From an uncultured Clostridia bacterium (GTDB lineage: Bacteria > Bacillota > Clostridia > Christensenellales > CAG-138), in contig CAMVMM010000002.1 in NCBI GenBank assembly GCA_947168565.1, positions 62,001-126,000 of the forward strand: 64,000 nucleotides of DNA, given 5' to 3'. Positions 43,942-52,938 of the stretch are shown here, one piece after another. The first letter of the stretch is position 1. Every line of letters starts with the position of its first letter. The notes below the pieces were generated by a model. It had not been told where the DNA came from, ran no database searches, and was given only the letters and a program-made list of their open reading frames with translations. The position numbers and the translations under genes are program-made.

Positions 43942-44072
43942 TTCGGTTTTTCGCTCAACGGCCCCCATGCTTTTGGGCGAATTTTCCGCAACAAAAGGCC
44001 CGATCGCGCACTGGCGCAGGGCTTCGAGGCGCAAAAAAACGGCTTCACCGCCGAAAAGAAAGGTAGAATATT

Positions 44073-45485
44073 ATGAAACCCTATTACGAAAGCCCGCTTT
44101 CATCGCGCTACGCTTCCGATTATATGCTCCGCCTTTTCTCACCGGATAAAAGATACCGGACATGGCGCAGGCTTTGGGTTGCGCTTGCCCGCGCCGAGCA
44201 TAAGCTGGGGCTTCCGGTAACGGGCGAGCAGGTGGCGGAGCTTGAGGCTCACGTGGACGACGAGATAGACTATGCCGCCGTTGCCGAAAAGGAAAAGCTG
44301 CTGCGGCACGACGTTATGGCGCATATCCACGTTTACGGCGAAAGCTGCCCGAACGCCGCCGGAATCATCCACCTTGGCGCCACAAGCTGCTACGTGACCG
44401 ATAATGCCGATCTTATGATCTATCGTGACGCGCTGAAATACATTCGCGGCGAGCTTGCTGCTGTGATAAAGGCGCTTTGCGATTTTGCCATGCGCTACCG
44501 CGATATGCCCACCCTGGGGTACACGCATTTTCAGCCCGCGCAGCTCGTTACGGTCGGCAAACGCGCCACGCTCTGGGCGCAGGATTTCCTGCTGGATCTG
44601 GATGAGCTTGATTTCGTGCTGGAGCACCTGCATTTTCACGGCTGCCGCGGCACCACGGGCACGGACGCAAGCTTTCTTTCCCTGCTCGACGGGGACGAGG
44701 AAAAGGTCAAAAGGCTCAGCATGCTTATTGCGGAGGAGTGCGGCTTTTCAACCATCTTCCCGGTTGCGGGGCAGACCTACCCCAGAAAGTACGACAGCAG
44801 GATCTTAAACGTGCTTTCCTCCATAGCCCAGAGCGCATACAGATTCGCAAACGATATGCGCCTTTTACAGCATCTTCGTCAGGTGGAGGAGCCGTTTGAA
44901 AAGAACCAGGTGGGCTCAAGCGCAATGGCGTACAAGCGCAACCCCATGCGCTGCGAGCGGATCTGCTCCCTTTCAAGATACATCATGGCGGACGCGCTGA
45001 ACGCGCCAATGACCGCCTCCACGCAATGGTTCGAGCGCACGCTCGATGACTCCGCAAACCGCCGCATCTCGCTGCCGGAGGGCTTCCTTGCCTGCGACGC
45101 GGTGCTGAGGCTCATGCGAAACGTGACCGCCGGCATCCACGTGAATGAAAAGATCGTGGAAAAAACGGTGCTTGAGTATCTGCCCTTTATCGCCACGGAG
45201 AATCTGCTGATGAGCGCGGTTAAAAAGGGAGGGGACAGGCAGGCGCTTCACGAGGTGATCCGCCGCAACTCCATGGAGGCGACGGCCCGCATGAAGGAGG
45301 GGGAGAGCTGCGATCTGCTGGACAGGCTCTCAAGCGATCCCGAATTCCCGCTCACGCGCGAGGAGATAACCGCCGTGCTCGACCCGAAGGCGTTCACCGG
45401 AAGGAGCGCGCATCAGGTGGAGGAATTCGTTGCCTCCGTTAAGATCGAGGGCGCGATGACGGATGAAGTGAGCATAAACGTATAA
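44073..45485 (+). CDS. purB: Adenylosuccinate lyase
   Basis: A 470-residue lyase acting twice, on SAICAR and on adenylosuccinate. The fumarase-superfamily signature is GSSAMAYKRNPMRCERI; other segments are GIIHLGATSCYVTDN and TLGYTHFQPAQLVTVGKRA. AAAGG precedes the ATG. Its length and sequence suit the eukaryote-like subgroup found in some Clostridia. Confidence 0.95.
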   Translation: MKPYYESPLSSRYASDYMLRLFSPDKRYRTWRRLWVALARAEHKLGLPVTGEQVAELEAHVDDEIDYAAVAEKEKLLRHDVMAHIHVYGESCPNAAGIIHLGATSCYVTDNADLMIYRDALKYIRGELAAVIKALCDFAMRYRDMPTLGYTHFQPAQLVTVGKRATLWAQDFLLDLDELDFVLEHLHFHGCRGTTGTDASFLSLLDGDEEKVKRLSMLIAEECGFSTIFPVAGQTYPRKYDSRILNVLSSIAQSAYRFANDMRLLQHLRQVEEPFEKNQVGSSAMAYKRNPMRCERICSLSRYIMADALNAPMTASTQWFERTLDDSANRRISLPEGFLACDAVLRLMRNVTAGIHVNEKIVEKTVLEYLPFIATENLLMSAVKKGGDRQALHEVIRRNSMEATARMKEGESCDLLDRLSSDPEFPLTREEITAVLDPKAFTGRSAHQVEEFVASVKIEGAMTDEVSINV

Positions 45486-45536
45486 ATACTGTATAAATAT
45501 TTACCTGTAAACAAAAATCGAAAAGAGTGAAGCATT

Positions 45537-46217
45537 ATGAAAAGGCTTATAGGAATACTGCTTGCCCTCGCGCTTGCGCTTTCGGCGCTTGCCTGCGGCG
45601 GAAAGGAGCACGGCGCGGCGCAGAACGATCAAAACGCCACCGATGCTCCGGCTCAAAATGAAACTCCCGGCGGCGTTGCACCCCCTTCGGACGGGGCGAA
45701 CGGCGCTGTTTCGGGCGAGCTGATGCCCGGCATGTTCACCATGCTCGGAAAAGCGGGCAGCTTCGAGCTGAAGGGCATCCGCTTTTCGGCGGAGCGCACC
45801 GGCACCCCCGGCGGCATAAACAACTGGGAGCCATCGCTCACCATGATCCGCACCGTGTTTGAGCTGGATGAATGGGTGGCGTACACCATTCAATATGAAT
45901 ACGGCTCGGCGGAGGAGGCCAAGCTCGGGATCTGGCTCTTTCCGCACCGCGAATTGAGCGAATACAGCGGCATGGAGCTTCACGAAATGCAGGATAACGC
46001 CTTTTTCTGCGAATACGAGCTTCCTTATGAAACTTATCCATACCCGCTCGATGATATGCTGATCGTGCAGGGCGCGGCGCATAAGAGCGGGGAATACGAT
46101 ATGCTGCTCACCGTGAACGGCCAAATCGTGGGCGGCGCAATACTGCGCTTCCTTGAAAAGGGCGCGCTTGAGGGCATGAGCGATGAGCAGATCGCCTCCA
46201 TGATGGCGGTGGGCTGA
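45537..46217 (+). CDS. Hypothetical lipoprotein
   Basis: A 226-residue protein with a signal peptide and lipobox (ALSALACGGK), then a low-complexity linker. The folded part (about 70-226) has FELKGIRFSAERTG and IQYEYGSAEEAKLG and ends in a short helix (GMSDEQIASMMAVG). I do not recognise the family. It follows purB by 51 nt and lies ahead of a strong terminator, so it is probably co-transcribed with purB. Confidence 0.7.
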   Translation: MKRLIGILLALALALSALACGGKEHGAAQNDQNATDAPAQNETPGGVAPPSDGANGAVSGELMPGMFTMLGKAGSFELKGIRFSAERTGTPGGINNWEPSLTMIRTVFELDEWVAYTIQYEYGSAEEAKLGIWLFPHRELSEYSGMELHEMQDNAFFCEYELPYETYPYPLDDMLIVQGAAHKSGEYDMLLTVNGQIVGGAILRFLEKGALEGMSDEQIASMMAVG

Positions 46218-46249
46218 TCCGGAAAAATAATTATCATTTTTTGAAAAAC

Positions 46250-46284
46250 AAATCGCGCTTCGAGGCTTTTTCGAAGCGCGATTT
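46250..46284. terminator. Bidirectional terminator
   Basis: A 14-bp perfect stem (AAATCGCGCTTCGA/TCGAAGCGCGATTT) between convergent genes, with flanking A and T runs. Confidence 0.85.
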
Positions 46285-46306
46285 ATCATAACTGCGGCTT
46301 TGCGGG

Positions 46307-47482
46307 TCAATTGTCAAAAAGCGCACGAAGCCTTGCATAGAGTGAGCGCTCCGCCTTGCGAAACCCGTCGGCGCCATAGAAGTCATCAAGCTGAACTATG
46401 CAGTCGCCGCTCTCCTTGCCGATGGTGACCCAAAAAACGGTGGTTTCCAAAGGCACTGGGTTCTTGCCGCGGCTCATGTATTCGGCGTGAACGATGAAAA
46501 GATCGGAATAGGTTTGACCCCCCGCCTCGGAAAAATCCATATATTCGGCGGAATCTAGCGCCTTCAAAAGGTTAAAGATCTCCATCCTGCCCTCGATAAG
46601 CGTTTCGGATTCGAAGGAATGCTGCGATGAGCCGATATGCCCTTCGGAGGAGTATCTTCTGATCGTGATCCGCTTCGGCAGGTTCAGGCTCCGGTCGCTC
46701 GGATCGGCCGAGGAATAATCGGGAATTATATTCAGCGTGGTGGGGTTGTAGTCCACCCTCGTGATCCTCGTTTCATGCTCCGTCCAAATAATCTTTGCCA
46801 TCATCCGATCCGGCGTTCCGCCGCTCACCGCGAAGGAGGCGAGGGTGTGTTCGCCGCCAAGGCCTGTGCAGGCGATAACGTTGAGCTTGATGCCGGAATA
46901 AAACAGCCCGTCCGCCTTATCTATGGAAAGCACGGGGTTTCGGCCCGTGTGGGGCAGGGCGGCAAGATAATACTGCCTCGGCTCGCCCCTGTACGAAGCA
47001 TCGTAGCGAAGCATACACACCTGCGGAAAGGGCGTGTCCTCCACGGTGGGAAGCGAATCAAGCCATGCGCGCACCTTTTCGGCGGTCGCGCCGTCCACCT
47101 GCTCGCAGTATTCGTCTATCGTGAGCGCACCGCCCGCGCCGAACTGCTTCACCCTCAGCCCGCTGTCCCTCTGCCGCACAAGCCTGTCGCTCAAAAAAAG
47201 CAGCAGGCAGGGAATTATCACAAGCGCGGCTGTCACGAATATCAGCGCCCAATCGCGCCCGCCGTTTTTAAGCGGCTCGCTTCGGGGACGGCGCGTCAGC
47301 AGGTAGACCGCAAAGCCCGTGAGCGCGGGAAAAAACGCGGCGATAAGCGCCCAGCGGAGAGCGGGCATATTGCGCCTTTGCGCGTCCCGGTAAACGTATA
47401 TGCCCATTATAAGCGAAGCCGCCGCAAGAAGCGCCGCCATCGCCGCGATAAGGGCGGTGCTGCCCATCGCAAGCTCACTCAT
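46307..47482 (-). CDS. Hypothetical membrane protein of the sigma-factor operon
   Basis: A 391-residue protein with three N-terminal membrane helices (residues about 8-100: ALIAAMAALLAAASLIMGIY; RWALIAAFFPALTGFAVYLL; WALIFVTAALVIIPCLLLFL) and an extracytoplasmic domain of about 290 residues. No known family is evident. The first pair of helices is reminiscent of the phospholipase D-nuclease N-terminal type. GGAGG precedes the ATG. It overlaps the small membrane protein gene by 8 nt. In this position it may sense envelope conditions for the ECF sigma factor; this is inference. Confidence 0.7.
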   Translation of the reverse strand: MSELAMGSTALIAAMAALLAAASLIMGIYVYRDAQRRNMPALRWALIAAFFPALTGFAVYLLTRRPRSEPLKNGGRDWALIFVTAALVIIPCLLLFLSDRLVRQRDSGLRVKQFGAGGALTIDEYCEQVDGATAEKVRAWLDSLPTVEDTPFPQVCMLRYDASYRGEPRQYYLAALPHTGRNPVLSIDKADGLFYSGIKLNVIACTGLGGEHTLASFAVSGGTPDRMMAKIIWTEHETRITRVDYNPTTLNIIPDYSSADPSDRSLNLPKRITIRRYSSEGHIGSSQHSFESETLIEGRMEIFNLLKALDSAEYMDFSEAGGQTYSDLFIVHAEYMSRGKNPVPLETTVFWVTIGKESGDCIVQLDDFYGADGFRKAERSLYARLRALFDN

Positions 47483-47765
47483 GCCTTTTTTCCTCCTTGA
47501 TGGAATAAACCGCGGCGCAGAGAATGCCGCTCACGGCAATAAAAACAACGAAGCATACGCAGAAAAGCGAAACGAGCGGATCGGTTTTATACGCCCTTGC
47601 CGCTATCAAAAGCGCGGCCGCGTATACCGGAAGGTTTGCAAACACAAGTATGATCGCCGCGCGCTTCGCACTCCTTTTCTCAAGCCTGTCGCAAAGCTCC
47701 CTTTCGCTCAGCGCGGGCGGCTCGGCTGATTCAAAATCATAAATGTTTTTTTCGGTATCATTCAT
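47475..47765 (-). CDS. Small membrane protein, candidate anti-sigma factor
   Basis: A 96-residue protein with a charged cytosolic N-terminus (SERELCDRLEKRSAKR) and two membrane helices (AAIILVFANLPVYAAALLIA; SLFCVCFVVFIAVSGILCAA). It overlaps the sigma factor gene at one end and the larger membrane protein at the other. Position and topology fit a compact anti-sigma factor, but no zinc-binding anti-sigma motif is present. The ATG is preferred over a TTG nine nt earlier. Confidence 0.65.
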   Translation of the reverse strand: MNDTEKNIYDFESAEPPALSERELCDRLEKRSAKRAAIILVFANLPVYAAALLIAARAYKTDPLVSLFCVCFVVFIAVSGILCAAVYSIKEEKRHE

Positions 47766-48258
47766 TTTGTTCAAGCGCCTCCTTCAGCAGCCTTCGCGCC
47801 TTGTTCAAGCGGGATTTCACAGTTCCGGCGGGAACGGAAAGCACCCGCGCGGTTTTTGCAATATCCATATCCCGAAAGTAGTACAGAATAACCGTCAGCC
47901 GCAGCTTTTCGGGCAGAGCGTCCACAGCCTCACGAAGCTCGGAATGCTCCGATGCTTCCGGCGCGGGCGCGTTTTCGATCAGCCTTTGCTTCTCGCCGCC
48001 GTCCGCAAGCCCCACTACGGGGCTTTTCATAATGCGGCGCAGCGCGCTTCGATAGGTGTTCACGCAGATCGCGGTGAGCCACGGCTCAAAGGGCAGGGAG
48101 GGGTCGTAGCTGTGGATGCTTTTCAGCGCCCTGAGCCATGTGTCCTGATACAGATCGTCCGCCTCATGCCTGCTCCTTGTGAGCGTCAGGCAAAGCCCGT
48201 ACAGGCGTTTGCCGTGCGATTTTATGTATTCATCGAGCAACGCCGCACCCCCCTTCAT
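47758..48258 (-). CDS. ECF RNA polymerase sigma factor
   Basis: A sigma-70 family protein of 160-166 residues. Region 2 holds SRHEADDLYQDTWLRAL; region 4 holds LPEKLRLTVILYYFRDMDIA and VPAGTVKSRLNKARRLL. The start is uncertain. The ATG at 48256-48258 has no ribosome binding site, while a TTG at 48238-48240 is preceded by AAGGGGGG and begins LLDEYIKSHGKRLYGL, like many ECF proteins. A likely autoregulatory promoter would start transcription close to the ATG, which favours the TTG. Confidence 0.88.
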   Translation of the reverse strand: MKGGAALLDEYIKSHGKRLYGLCLTLTRSRHEADDLYQDTWLRALKSIHSYDPSLPFEPWLTAICVNTYRSALRRIMKSPVVGLADGGEKQRLIENAPAPEASEHSELREAVDALPEKLRLTVILYYFRDMDIAKTARVLSVPAGTVKSRLNKARRLLKEALEQNE

Positions 48259-48264
48259 AAGCAA

Positions 48265-48291
48265 ATACCGTAAAAACACCGAAAAGGTTCA
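48265..48291 (-). promoter_or_regulatory. Candidate autoregulated ECF promoter
   Basis: The minus strand has TGAACCTTTT, then CGGTAT with 15 nt between the hexamers. This resembles the TGAAC-type promoters that ECF factors use for their own operons. Confidence 0.45.
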
Positions 48292-48332
48292 CGGCTCGGC
48301 GCGAAAACCGGAATATATTTAAGTTCGCGCAT

Positions 48333-48383
48333 AATAAAAGCGCGGACAAGCATATCCTCATGAGGATGAGCCGCTTTCCGCGC
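48333..48383 (-). terminator. Terminator of the SDR/DUF4177 unit
   Basis: GCGCGGA/TCCGCGC outer stem with AAGC/GCTT and a 14-nt palindrome (ATCCTCATGAGGAT) inside, followed on the minus strand by TTTTATT. Confidence 0.8.
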
Positions 48384-48397
48384 CAATGGAAACGACC

Positions 48398-48589
48398 TTA
48401 GAACGAAGGCAGCGAGCTTTTGACTTCCCTTTCAAAGGTAACGAGCATATAGCTGTTCATATAATCGGAAGTCGATAAAACGCGCCAGCCTTCGCGCGCC
48501 ATGGCATTCAGCTCATCGGTGAAGGTTGCCTCGAGTTTCTCTGTTTTAAATGCTGTGTATTTCAGTATCTTGACCTTGTATTCAAACAT
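48398..48589 (-). CDS. DUF4177-like small protein
   Basis: A 63-residue protein: FEYKVKILKYTAFKTEKLEA, then LNAMAREGWRVLST and LVTFERE. This matches the DUF4177 layout (a beta strand, a helix with GW, and a final strand). The ATG at 48587-48589 has AAAGGAG upstream. Function unknown. It follows the SDR gene closely. Confidence 0.75.
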   Translation of the reverse strand: MFEYKVKILKYTAFKTEKLEATFTDELNAMAREGWRVLSTSDYMNSYMLVTFEREVKSSLPSF

Positions 48590-48620
48590 TGTTTTTTCTC
48601 CTTTCATATATGGCAAGAGA

Positions 48621-49418
48621 TCATTTGCCCTTTGCATACATCTTGCCCACTATCCAATTTGTAAACCGCACGGGCAGAAGCTTCACAAGCACCAAAAACA
48701 GCTTGTATTGAAGCCCCACCGTGGAGAGCGGCTTGGGATGCTTCTTTTTTGAGAGCGCAAGCATTTTTCCTGCTATCGCGGCGGGGGGCATGCCGTTTTG
48801 CTCGTCCTTCTCCATGGAGGCAACGGAGCCCCTGAGCGCGGCATACTCCTTTTCGCCCGCGCTGCTCTTTTCGCGCGCCCCGGTGAAGCCGGTTTTTATG
48901 TCCCCCGGCAGCACGGCGCAGATGCTCACGCCGCAGGGGCGAAGCTCGTTCGCCATGCCGAGCACAAGCGCGTTGATAGCCGCCTTGGTTGCGGAATAAT
49001 AGGTTTGAAAGGGTATGGGTATGCTGCCGGCGACCGAGCCCGTGATAATGATATGCCCGCTGCCCCTCTCGCGCATGTGCGCAAGCGCGGCTCTTATGCA
49101 GGCGGCGGTGCCGAAAAAATTGACGTCAAACTGACGCTTGGCTTCGCTGAGCTCGGTAAACTCCACCGCGCCCGAAATGCCGAAGCCCGCGTTCAAAATA
49201 AGCACGTCTATGCCGCCCTCGCGCTCGATTATGCCGTTTATTGCGGCGTTTATCGCCCCTTCATCCGTAATATCAGCGCAAATGCTTATAGCGCCGCCTG
49301 CGGGGCATTCGCGGCGGCTGATGCCGTACACCCTGTCGCCGTTTTTTAAAAACTCCTTCGCCGCAGCAAGCCCTATGCCGCTCGACGCGCCCGTGATAAC
49401 AACAGTTCGACTCTTCAT
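48621..49418 (-). CDS. Short-chain dehydrogenase/reductase
   Basis: A 265-residue SDR with the cofactor loop TGASSGIGLAAAKEF, the NAG-type segment ILNAGFGISG and active site YYSATKAAINAL. The Arg residues after the second strand (ISRRE) favour NADP(H). The last 35 residues are hydrophobic (QYKLFLVLVKLLPVRFTNWI), suggesting membrane contact. It lies directly after the serine-palmitoyltransferase-like gene, which would suit a 3-ketosphinganine reductase role, but SDR substrates cannot be called by sequence alone. Confidence 0.85.
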   Translation of the reverse strand: MKSRTVVITGASSGIGLAAAKEFLKNGDRVYGISRRECPAGGAISICADITDEGAINAAINGIIEREGGIDVLILNAGFGISGAVEFTELSEAKRQFDVNFFGTAACIRAALAHMRERGSGHIIITGSVAGSIPIPFQTYYSATKAAINALVLGMANELRPCGVSICAVLPGDIKTGFTGAREKSSAGEKEYAALRGSVASMEKDEQNGMPPAAIAGKMLALSKKKHPKPLSTVGLQYKLFLVLVKLLPVRFTNWIVGKMYAKGK

Positions 49419-49472
49419 TTTTATATTTATCCCCTAAAAATCGGTTGGTCCCGCGTTTTCGCCCCTATGCGT

Positions 49473-49495
49473 AAAAAGGGCGGAACGCTCCGCCC
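49473..49495 (-). terminator. Intrinsic terminator after the SPT-like gene
   Basis: GGGCGGA/TCCGCCC with tetraloop, followed by five T residues on the minus strand. It lies between the SPT-like and SDR genes and would limit, not forbid, read-through. Confidence 0.85.
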
Positions 49496-49527
49496 AAATC
49501 AAGGTTTCAGGTGCAGGATAGTAAAAA

Positions 49528-50697
49528 TCAGTCCTCTTTTATTACCCTTTCGATTATGTCCAGCGCCTTATCCAGCAGCTCCTCTGTCAGATTCGCCATA
49601 TAGCTGGTTCTCAGCAGGCATTCTCCGGGAGGCGTGGCGGGGGGCAGCACGGGGTTCACATAAACGCCGCCGTCGTAAAGCTCCTTCGCCTTTTTAAAGG
49701 TGCGCACCTCCTCGTAGGTATAGATGGGAATGATCGGGGTGATGCTGTCGCGGATCTTGATGCCGCGCTCAATAAGCCCCTTGCGCATATACGCGGCAAG
49801 CCCCATCAGCCTTGTTACAAGCTGCGGCTCGGATTTGAGAATATGCAGCGCCTCAAGCGTGGTGGCGCAGCTTGCCGGGGGAATGCTGGCGCAGAAGATG
49901 AACGGGCGCGAGGTGTGGCGAACGTAATCCACAACGCGCTTGTCGGCCACCATGTACCCGCCCAGGGAGGCGAGGGATTTGGAGAAGGTGCCCATTATTA
50001 TATCCACCTTGTCGGTGAGCCCGAAATGATCCGCAGTGCCCCTGCCGCCTCTGCCGAGAACGCCCAGGCCGTGCGCATCGTCCACCATGACCCTTGCATG
50101 GTATTTTTCCGCAAGCGCCACAATCTCCGGCAGCTTGCAAATATCGCCGCCCATTGAGAAAACGCCGTCCGTTACGATAAGCTTGCCGGAGTCAGGCGGA
50201 ACGCTTTGAAGCGCCGTTTCAAGATGCTCCATATCGCTGTGGTTGAAGCGGATGGTCTTTGCCCAGCTGAGCTTGCAGCCGTCGTATATGCTGGCGTGGT
50301 TTTCCTTATCGCAAAAGATATAATCGCCCCTGCCCGCGATGGCGGAGATTATGCCGAGGTTGCTCTGAAAGCCGGTGGAAAAGGTCATGCAGTCCTCTTT
50401 GCCGATAAATTCCGCAAGCTCCGCTTCAAGCTGAACGTGCAGATCGAGCGTGCCGTTCAAAAAGCGGGAGCCGGAGCAGCCGGAGCCGTATTTTTCTATC
50501 GCCTTCACGCCCGCCTCGATCACGCGCGGATCGCTCGTCAATCCCAGATAGTTGTTTGAACCGAGCATGATCCGGCGCTTGCCCTCCATCATAACGGTGG
50601 GCGCCTGGCGGGATTCAAGCTCGTGAAAATAGGGGTAGATCCCCGCCTCTATCGCCTGCTCAACGAATTCATTCTTACACTTGTCAAAAAGATCCAT
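49528..50697 (-). CDS. PLP-dependent acyl-CoA:amino-acid C-acyltransferase, serine-palmitoyltransferase-like
   Basis: A 389-residue alpha-oxoamine synthase. It opens with AGIYPYFHELES and MLGSNNYLGLTSDPRV, then GSGCSGSRFLNGTLDLH, FSTGFQSNLGIISA, VMVDDAHGLGVLGRGGRG and the PLP lysine in IIMGTFSKSLASLGGYM. GTFSKSL rather than GTLGKAL argues against glycine C-acetyltransferase. From memory the N-terminus resembles Bacteroides serine palmitoyltransferase. The reaction would join an acyl-CoA to serine or glycine. The start at 50695-50697 has GGAG six nt upstream. Confidence 0.85.
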   Translation of the reverse strand: MDLFDKCKNEFVEQAIEAGIYPYFHELESRQAPTVMMEGKRRIMLGSNNYLGLTSDPRVIEAGVKAIEKYGSGCSGSRFLNGTLDLHVQLEAELAEFIGKEDCMTFSTGFQSNLGIISAIAGRGDYIFCDKENHASIYDGCKLSWAKTIRFNHSDMEHLETALQSVPPDSGKLIVTDGVFSMGGDICKLPEIVALAEKYHARVMVDDAHGLGVLGRGGRGTADHFGLTDKVDIIMGTFSKSLASLGGYMVADKRVVDYVRHTSRPFIFCASIPPASCATTLEALHILKSEPQLVTRLMGLAAYMRKGLIERGIKIRDSITPIIPIYTYEEVRTFKKAKELYDGGVYVNPVLPPATPPGECLLRTSYMANLTEELLDKALDIIERVIKED

Positions 50698-50785
50698 ACA
50701 CTTCTCCAAATAAAATTACAATAAATCGGATAAAATGGCGAAATCGAAGTCCAAAGCGAACACAAGCCGCCATTTTATACTTTAA

Positions 50786-50814
50786 AATATACTACACATC
50801 CTCCCGTTTGTCAA
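50786..50814 (-). promoter_or_regulatory. Promoter of the SPT-like gene
   Basis: The minus strand reads TTGACA, 17 nt, TATATT. Confidence 0.85.
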
Positions 50815-50870
50815 TATGAGCGTTAAAAGCGGGGGAGGGGGCGAGCCCCTTTACGCCTCGGCAAAGTTTA

Positions 50871-52076
50871 TCAGCCCTGATCGTCCGCGTGGCGCTCAAT
50901 GCGGAACACCACGGAGCGCTTGAGATATTCAAGATACTGCTCGTCGCGGCACATCGCCTTGCCGATCGCGTCCGAAAGCTTGGCAACGGGCATTCCGTTC
51001 ACAAACTGAAGCTTGATCACTATATTGAGCGGCGTGACGCCGGTATCGTTGGAGCAGAAGGTGCCAATGCCGAAGGAAACGATCGCCCTGGTGCCGAAGT
51101 GGTCGTGAAGCTTCTGTGCGCGGTCAAAATCAAGGCTGTCGCTGAAAAGAAGCTGCTTGGTGCGCGGGTCAACGCCGTATTTCTGATAGTGCGCGATTAT
51201 CTTTTCGCCCCATTCGTAGGGATCGCCGCTGTCGTGGCGCACGCCGGTGTAGTTGTTTACCATGGAGCGGTCGAAATCCATCAAAAACAGGTCGGTGGTG
51301 AGCGTATCGGTCAGCGCGGTGCCGTTGTCGCCCTTGTATTCCTCATACCAGTCCTGCATGGCGTAATGGTTGGTGTATGCAAGCGGTATCATATCTATGC
51401 CCTGATACATCTGCACGAATTCATGCGCGTAGGTGCCGATGGGGGTGAGATCGTATTTCATGGCAAGATACACGTTGGACGTGCCCACGCAGTTCTTCGT
51501 TTCGGTGGTGAACCTGCGCACCATCTCGTCCTGCCATTCCCTTGAAAGACGGCGGCGGCAGCCGAATTCGGCAAATTTAAAGGTGTATTTGCCCTCCTGC
51601 ATCGCCTTTATCTTGGCGTCCAGCCTCTCACGCGCTCCCTTCAAAAGCTCGTTGTAGTCGTATTTAAAGCGGAAATAGACCTCGTTTATTATTTCGAGCA
51701 GATATATCTCAAACTGCATCGCGGAGAAGAGCGGCCCGTCCACTATCACCGAAAGCTCGCCCGAATCGGAGAGCGAAACGGAAACGTAGTCGCGGATGGG
51801 GTGCCAGAGCCTTAAAAACTCAACGTAGTCGCTTTTGATGAATCGGATGGAGCGCAGATAATCAAGCTCGTTTTTCCTGAAGCGCAGGCGGCAGAGATGA
51901 TCCACCTGCTCCTCTATCTCCAGAACCATTTCCGGAGTGAAAACAACGCCCTCGTTGCGGCATTTGAAATAATACTGGCCGCAGAGATCGGTGTGCTTAT
52001 GGAAGATCACCTGATCCATATTGAATTTATAAAGATCGGTGTCCAAAAGGGATGTGACGATGGGTTCCAGCTTCAT
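50871..52076 (-). CDS. pncB: Nicotinate phosphoribosyltransferase
   Basis: A 401-residue NAD-salvage enzyme making nicotinate mononucleotide. It begins LLDTDLYKFNMDQVIFHK. Segments typical of the E. coli PncB group are FAEFGCRRRLSREWQDEMV, GTSNVYLAMKYDLTPIGTYA and TGVRHDSGDPYEWG; the His in GTYAHE is the likely phosphorylated residue. AAAGGAG precedes the ATG. Confidence 0.95.
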   Translation of the reverse strand: MKLEPIVTSLLDTDLYKFNMDQVIFHKHTDLCGQYYFKCRNEGVVFTPEMVLEIEEQVDHLCRLRFRKNELDYLRSIRFIKSDYVEFLRLWHPIRDYVSVSLSDSGELSVIVDGPLFSAMQFEIYLLEIINEVYFRFKYDYNELLKGARERLDAKIKAMQEGKYTFKFAEFGCRRRLSREWQDEMVRRFTTETKNCVGTSNVYLAMKYDLTPIGTYAHEFVQMYQGIDMIPLAYTNHYAMQDWYEEYKGDNGTALTDTLTTDLFLMDFDRSMVNNYTGVRHDSGDPYEWGEKIIAHYQKYGVDPRTKQLLFSDSLDFDRAQKLHDHFGTRAIVSFGIGTFCSNDTGVTPLNIVIKLQFVNGMPVAKLSDAIGKAMCRDEQYLEYLKRSVVFRIERHADDQG

Positions 52077-52172
52077 TTTTCAAGCTCCTTTCGGTGTTTG
52101 ACTTTTTCAGTAAGTAAAATATTGTTCGGCGCGGAGCTTGCCCGCGCATTTTTCGGTGTGCTTTTCGGCGCG

Positions 52173-52814
52173 TCAGGTCAGCTTTTCGATATCGTGATCC
52201 TTGCCGAATATAAGCAGGTGATCCTCGGAGTTGAACACGTAGTCCGGGCCGGGGATGAAGATCCTGCCCGCGGGGGTCTTTACCGCAATTATGTTCACGT
52301 GGTATCTGCGGCGAACGTCTACCGCAAGCACGCTTTGCTCGAGCCAACGCTTCGGCGGGATGATCTCGTAGATGCCATGGTCGTCCGAAAGCTTTAAAAA
52401 GTCGAAAATGCTGTCGTTCGCTATGCTCACGGCAAGGCGCTCGCTCATATCCCTATCCGGAAAAACTATATGATCCGCGCCGTTTTTAAGCAGAAATTTT
52501 GCCTGTATCTCGGTGGAAGCCACGGCGGTGATGCTTTTTGCGCCGAACTCATTCAAAAGATCCACTATCTGAAGGCTGTTTTGAAAGCTCTCCGGCACGC
52601 ACACCACGGCCTCGTCAAAATCCTCAACGCCCAGACCCTTCACCACGTCGCGCCGCGTGCAGTCGCCCACCTTGGCGCTTGAAACGTATGAAAGCATGTC
52701 CGAAAGCTTATCCTCGTCGCCGTCCACGATCATTATCTCGGCATCCTCGCGGGAAAGATATTGGCAGAAAAAATGCCCGAATTTTCCTGCGCCGATCACA
52801 ATAAAGCTTTTCAT
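52173..52814 (-). CDS. ktrA: Potassium uptake regulatory subunit KtrA (TrkA family)
   Basis: A 213-residue RCK protein. The N-domain carries the nucleotide loop SFIVIGAGKFGHFFCQYL; the C-terminal TrkA-C domain ends GPDYVFNSEDHLLIFGKDHD. The ATG at 52812-52814 has GGAGG four nt upstream. It is 124 nt downstream of the KtrB gene and gates it in response to ATP/ADP or c-di-AMP. Confidence 0.92.
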   Translation of the reverse strand: MKSFIVIGAGKFGHFFCQYLSREDAEIMIVDGDEDKLSDMLSYVSSAKVGDCTRRDVVKGLGVEDFDEAVVCVPESFQNSLQIVDLLNEFGAKSITAVASTEIQAKFLLKNGADHIVFPDRDMSERLAVSIANDSIFDFLKLSDDHGIYEIIPPKRWLEQSVLAVDVRRRYHVNIIAVKTPAGRIFIPGPDYVFNSEDHLLIFGKDHDIEKLT

Positions 52815-52938
52815 TTTTCCTCCGATCGAAATTAAAGCGGATTGTTTGTAATGCGGATAGTATTCACCCACAGCCGCCGCGCGGCCCGATTAAAGCCGCT
52901 CCGGGCTATTTTATCAGAAATATCTCCAAAAGCAAAGC

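Noticed and set aside
43942..44072. Terminator or promoter between purA and purB
   Set aside because: No stem with T-tract and no convincing promoter pair; the genes are probably co-transcribed.
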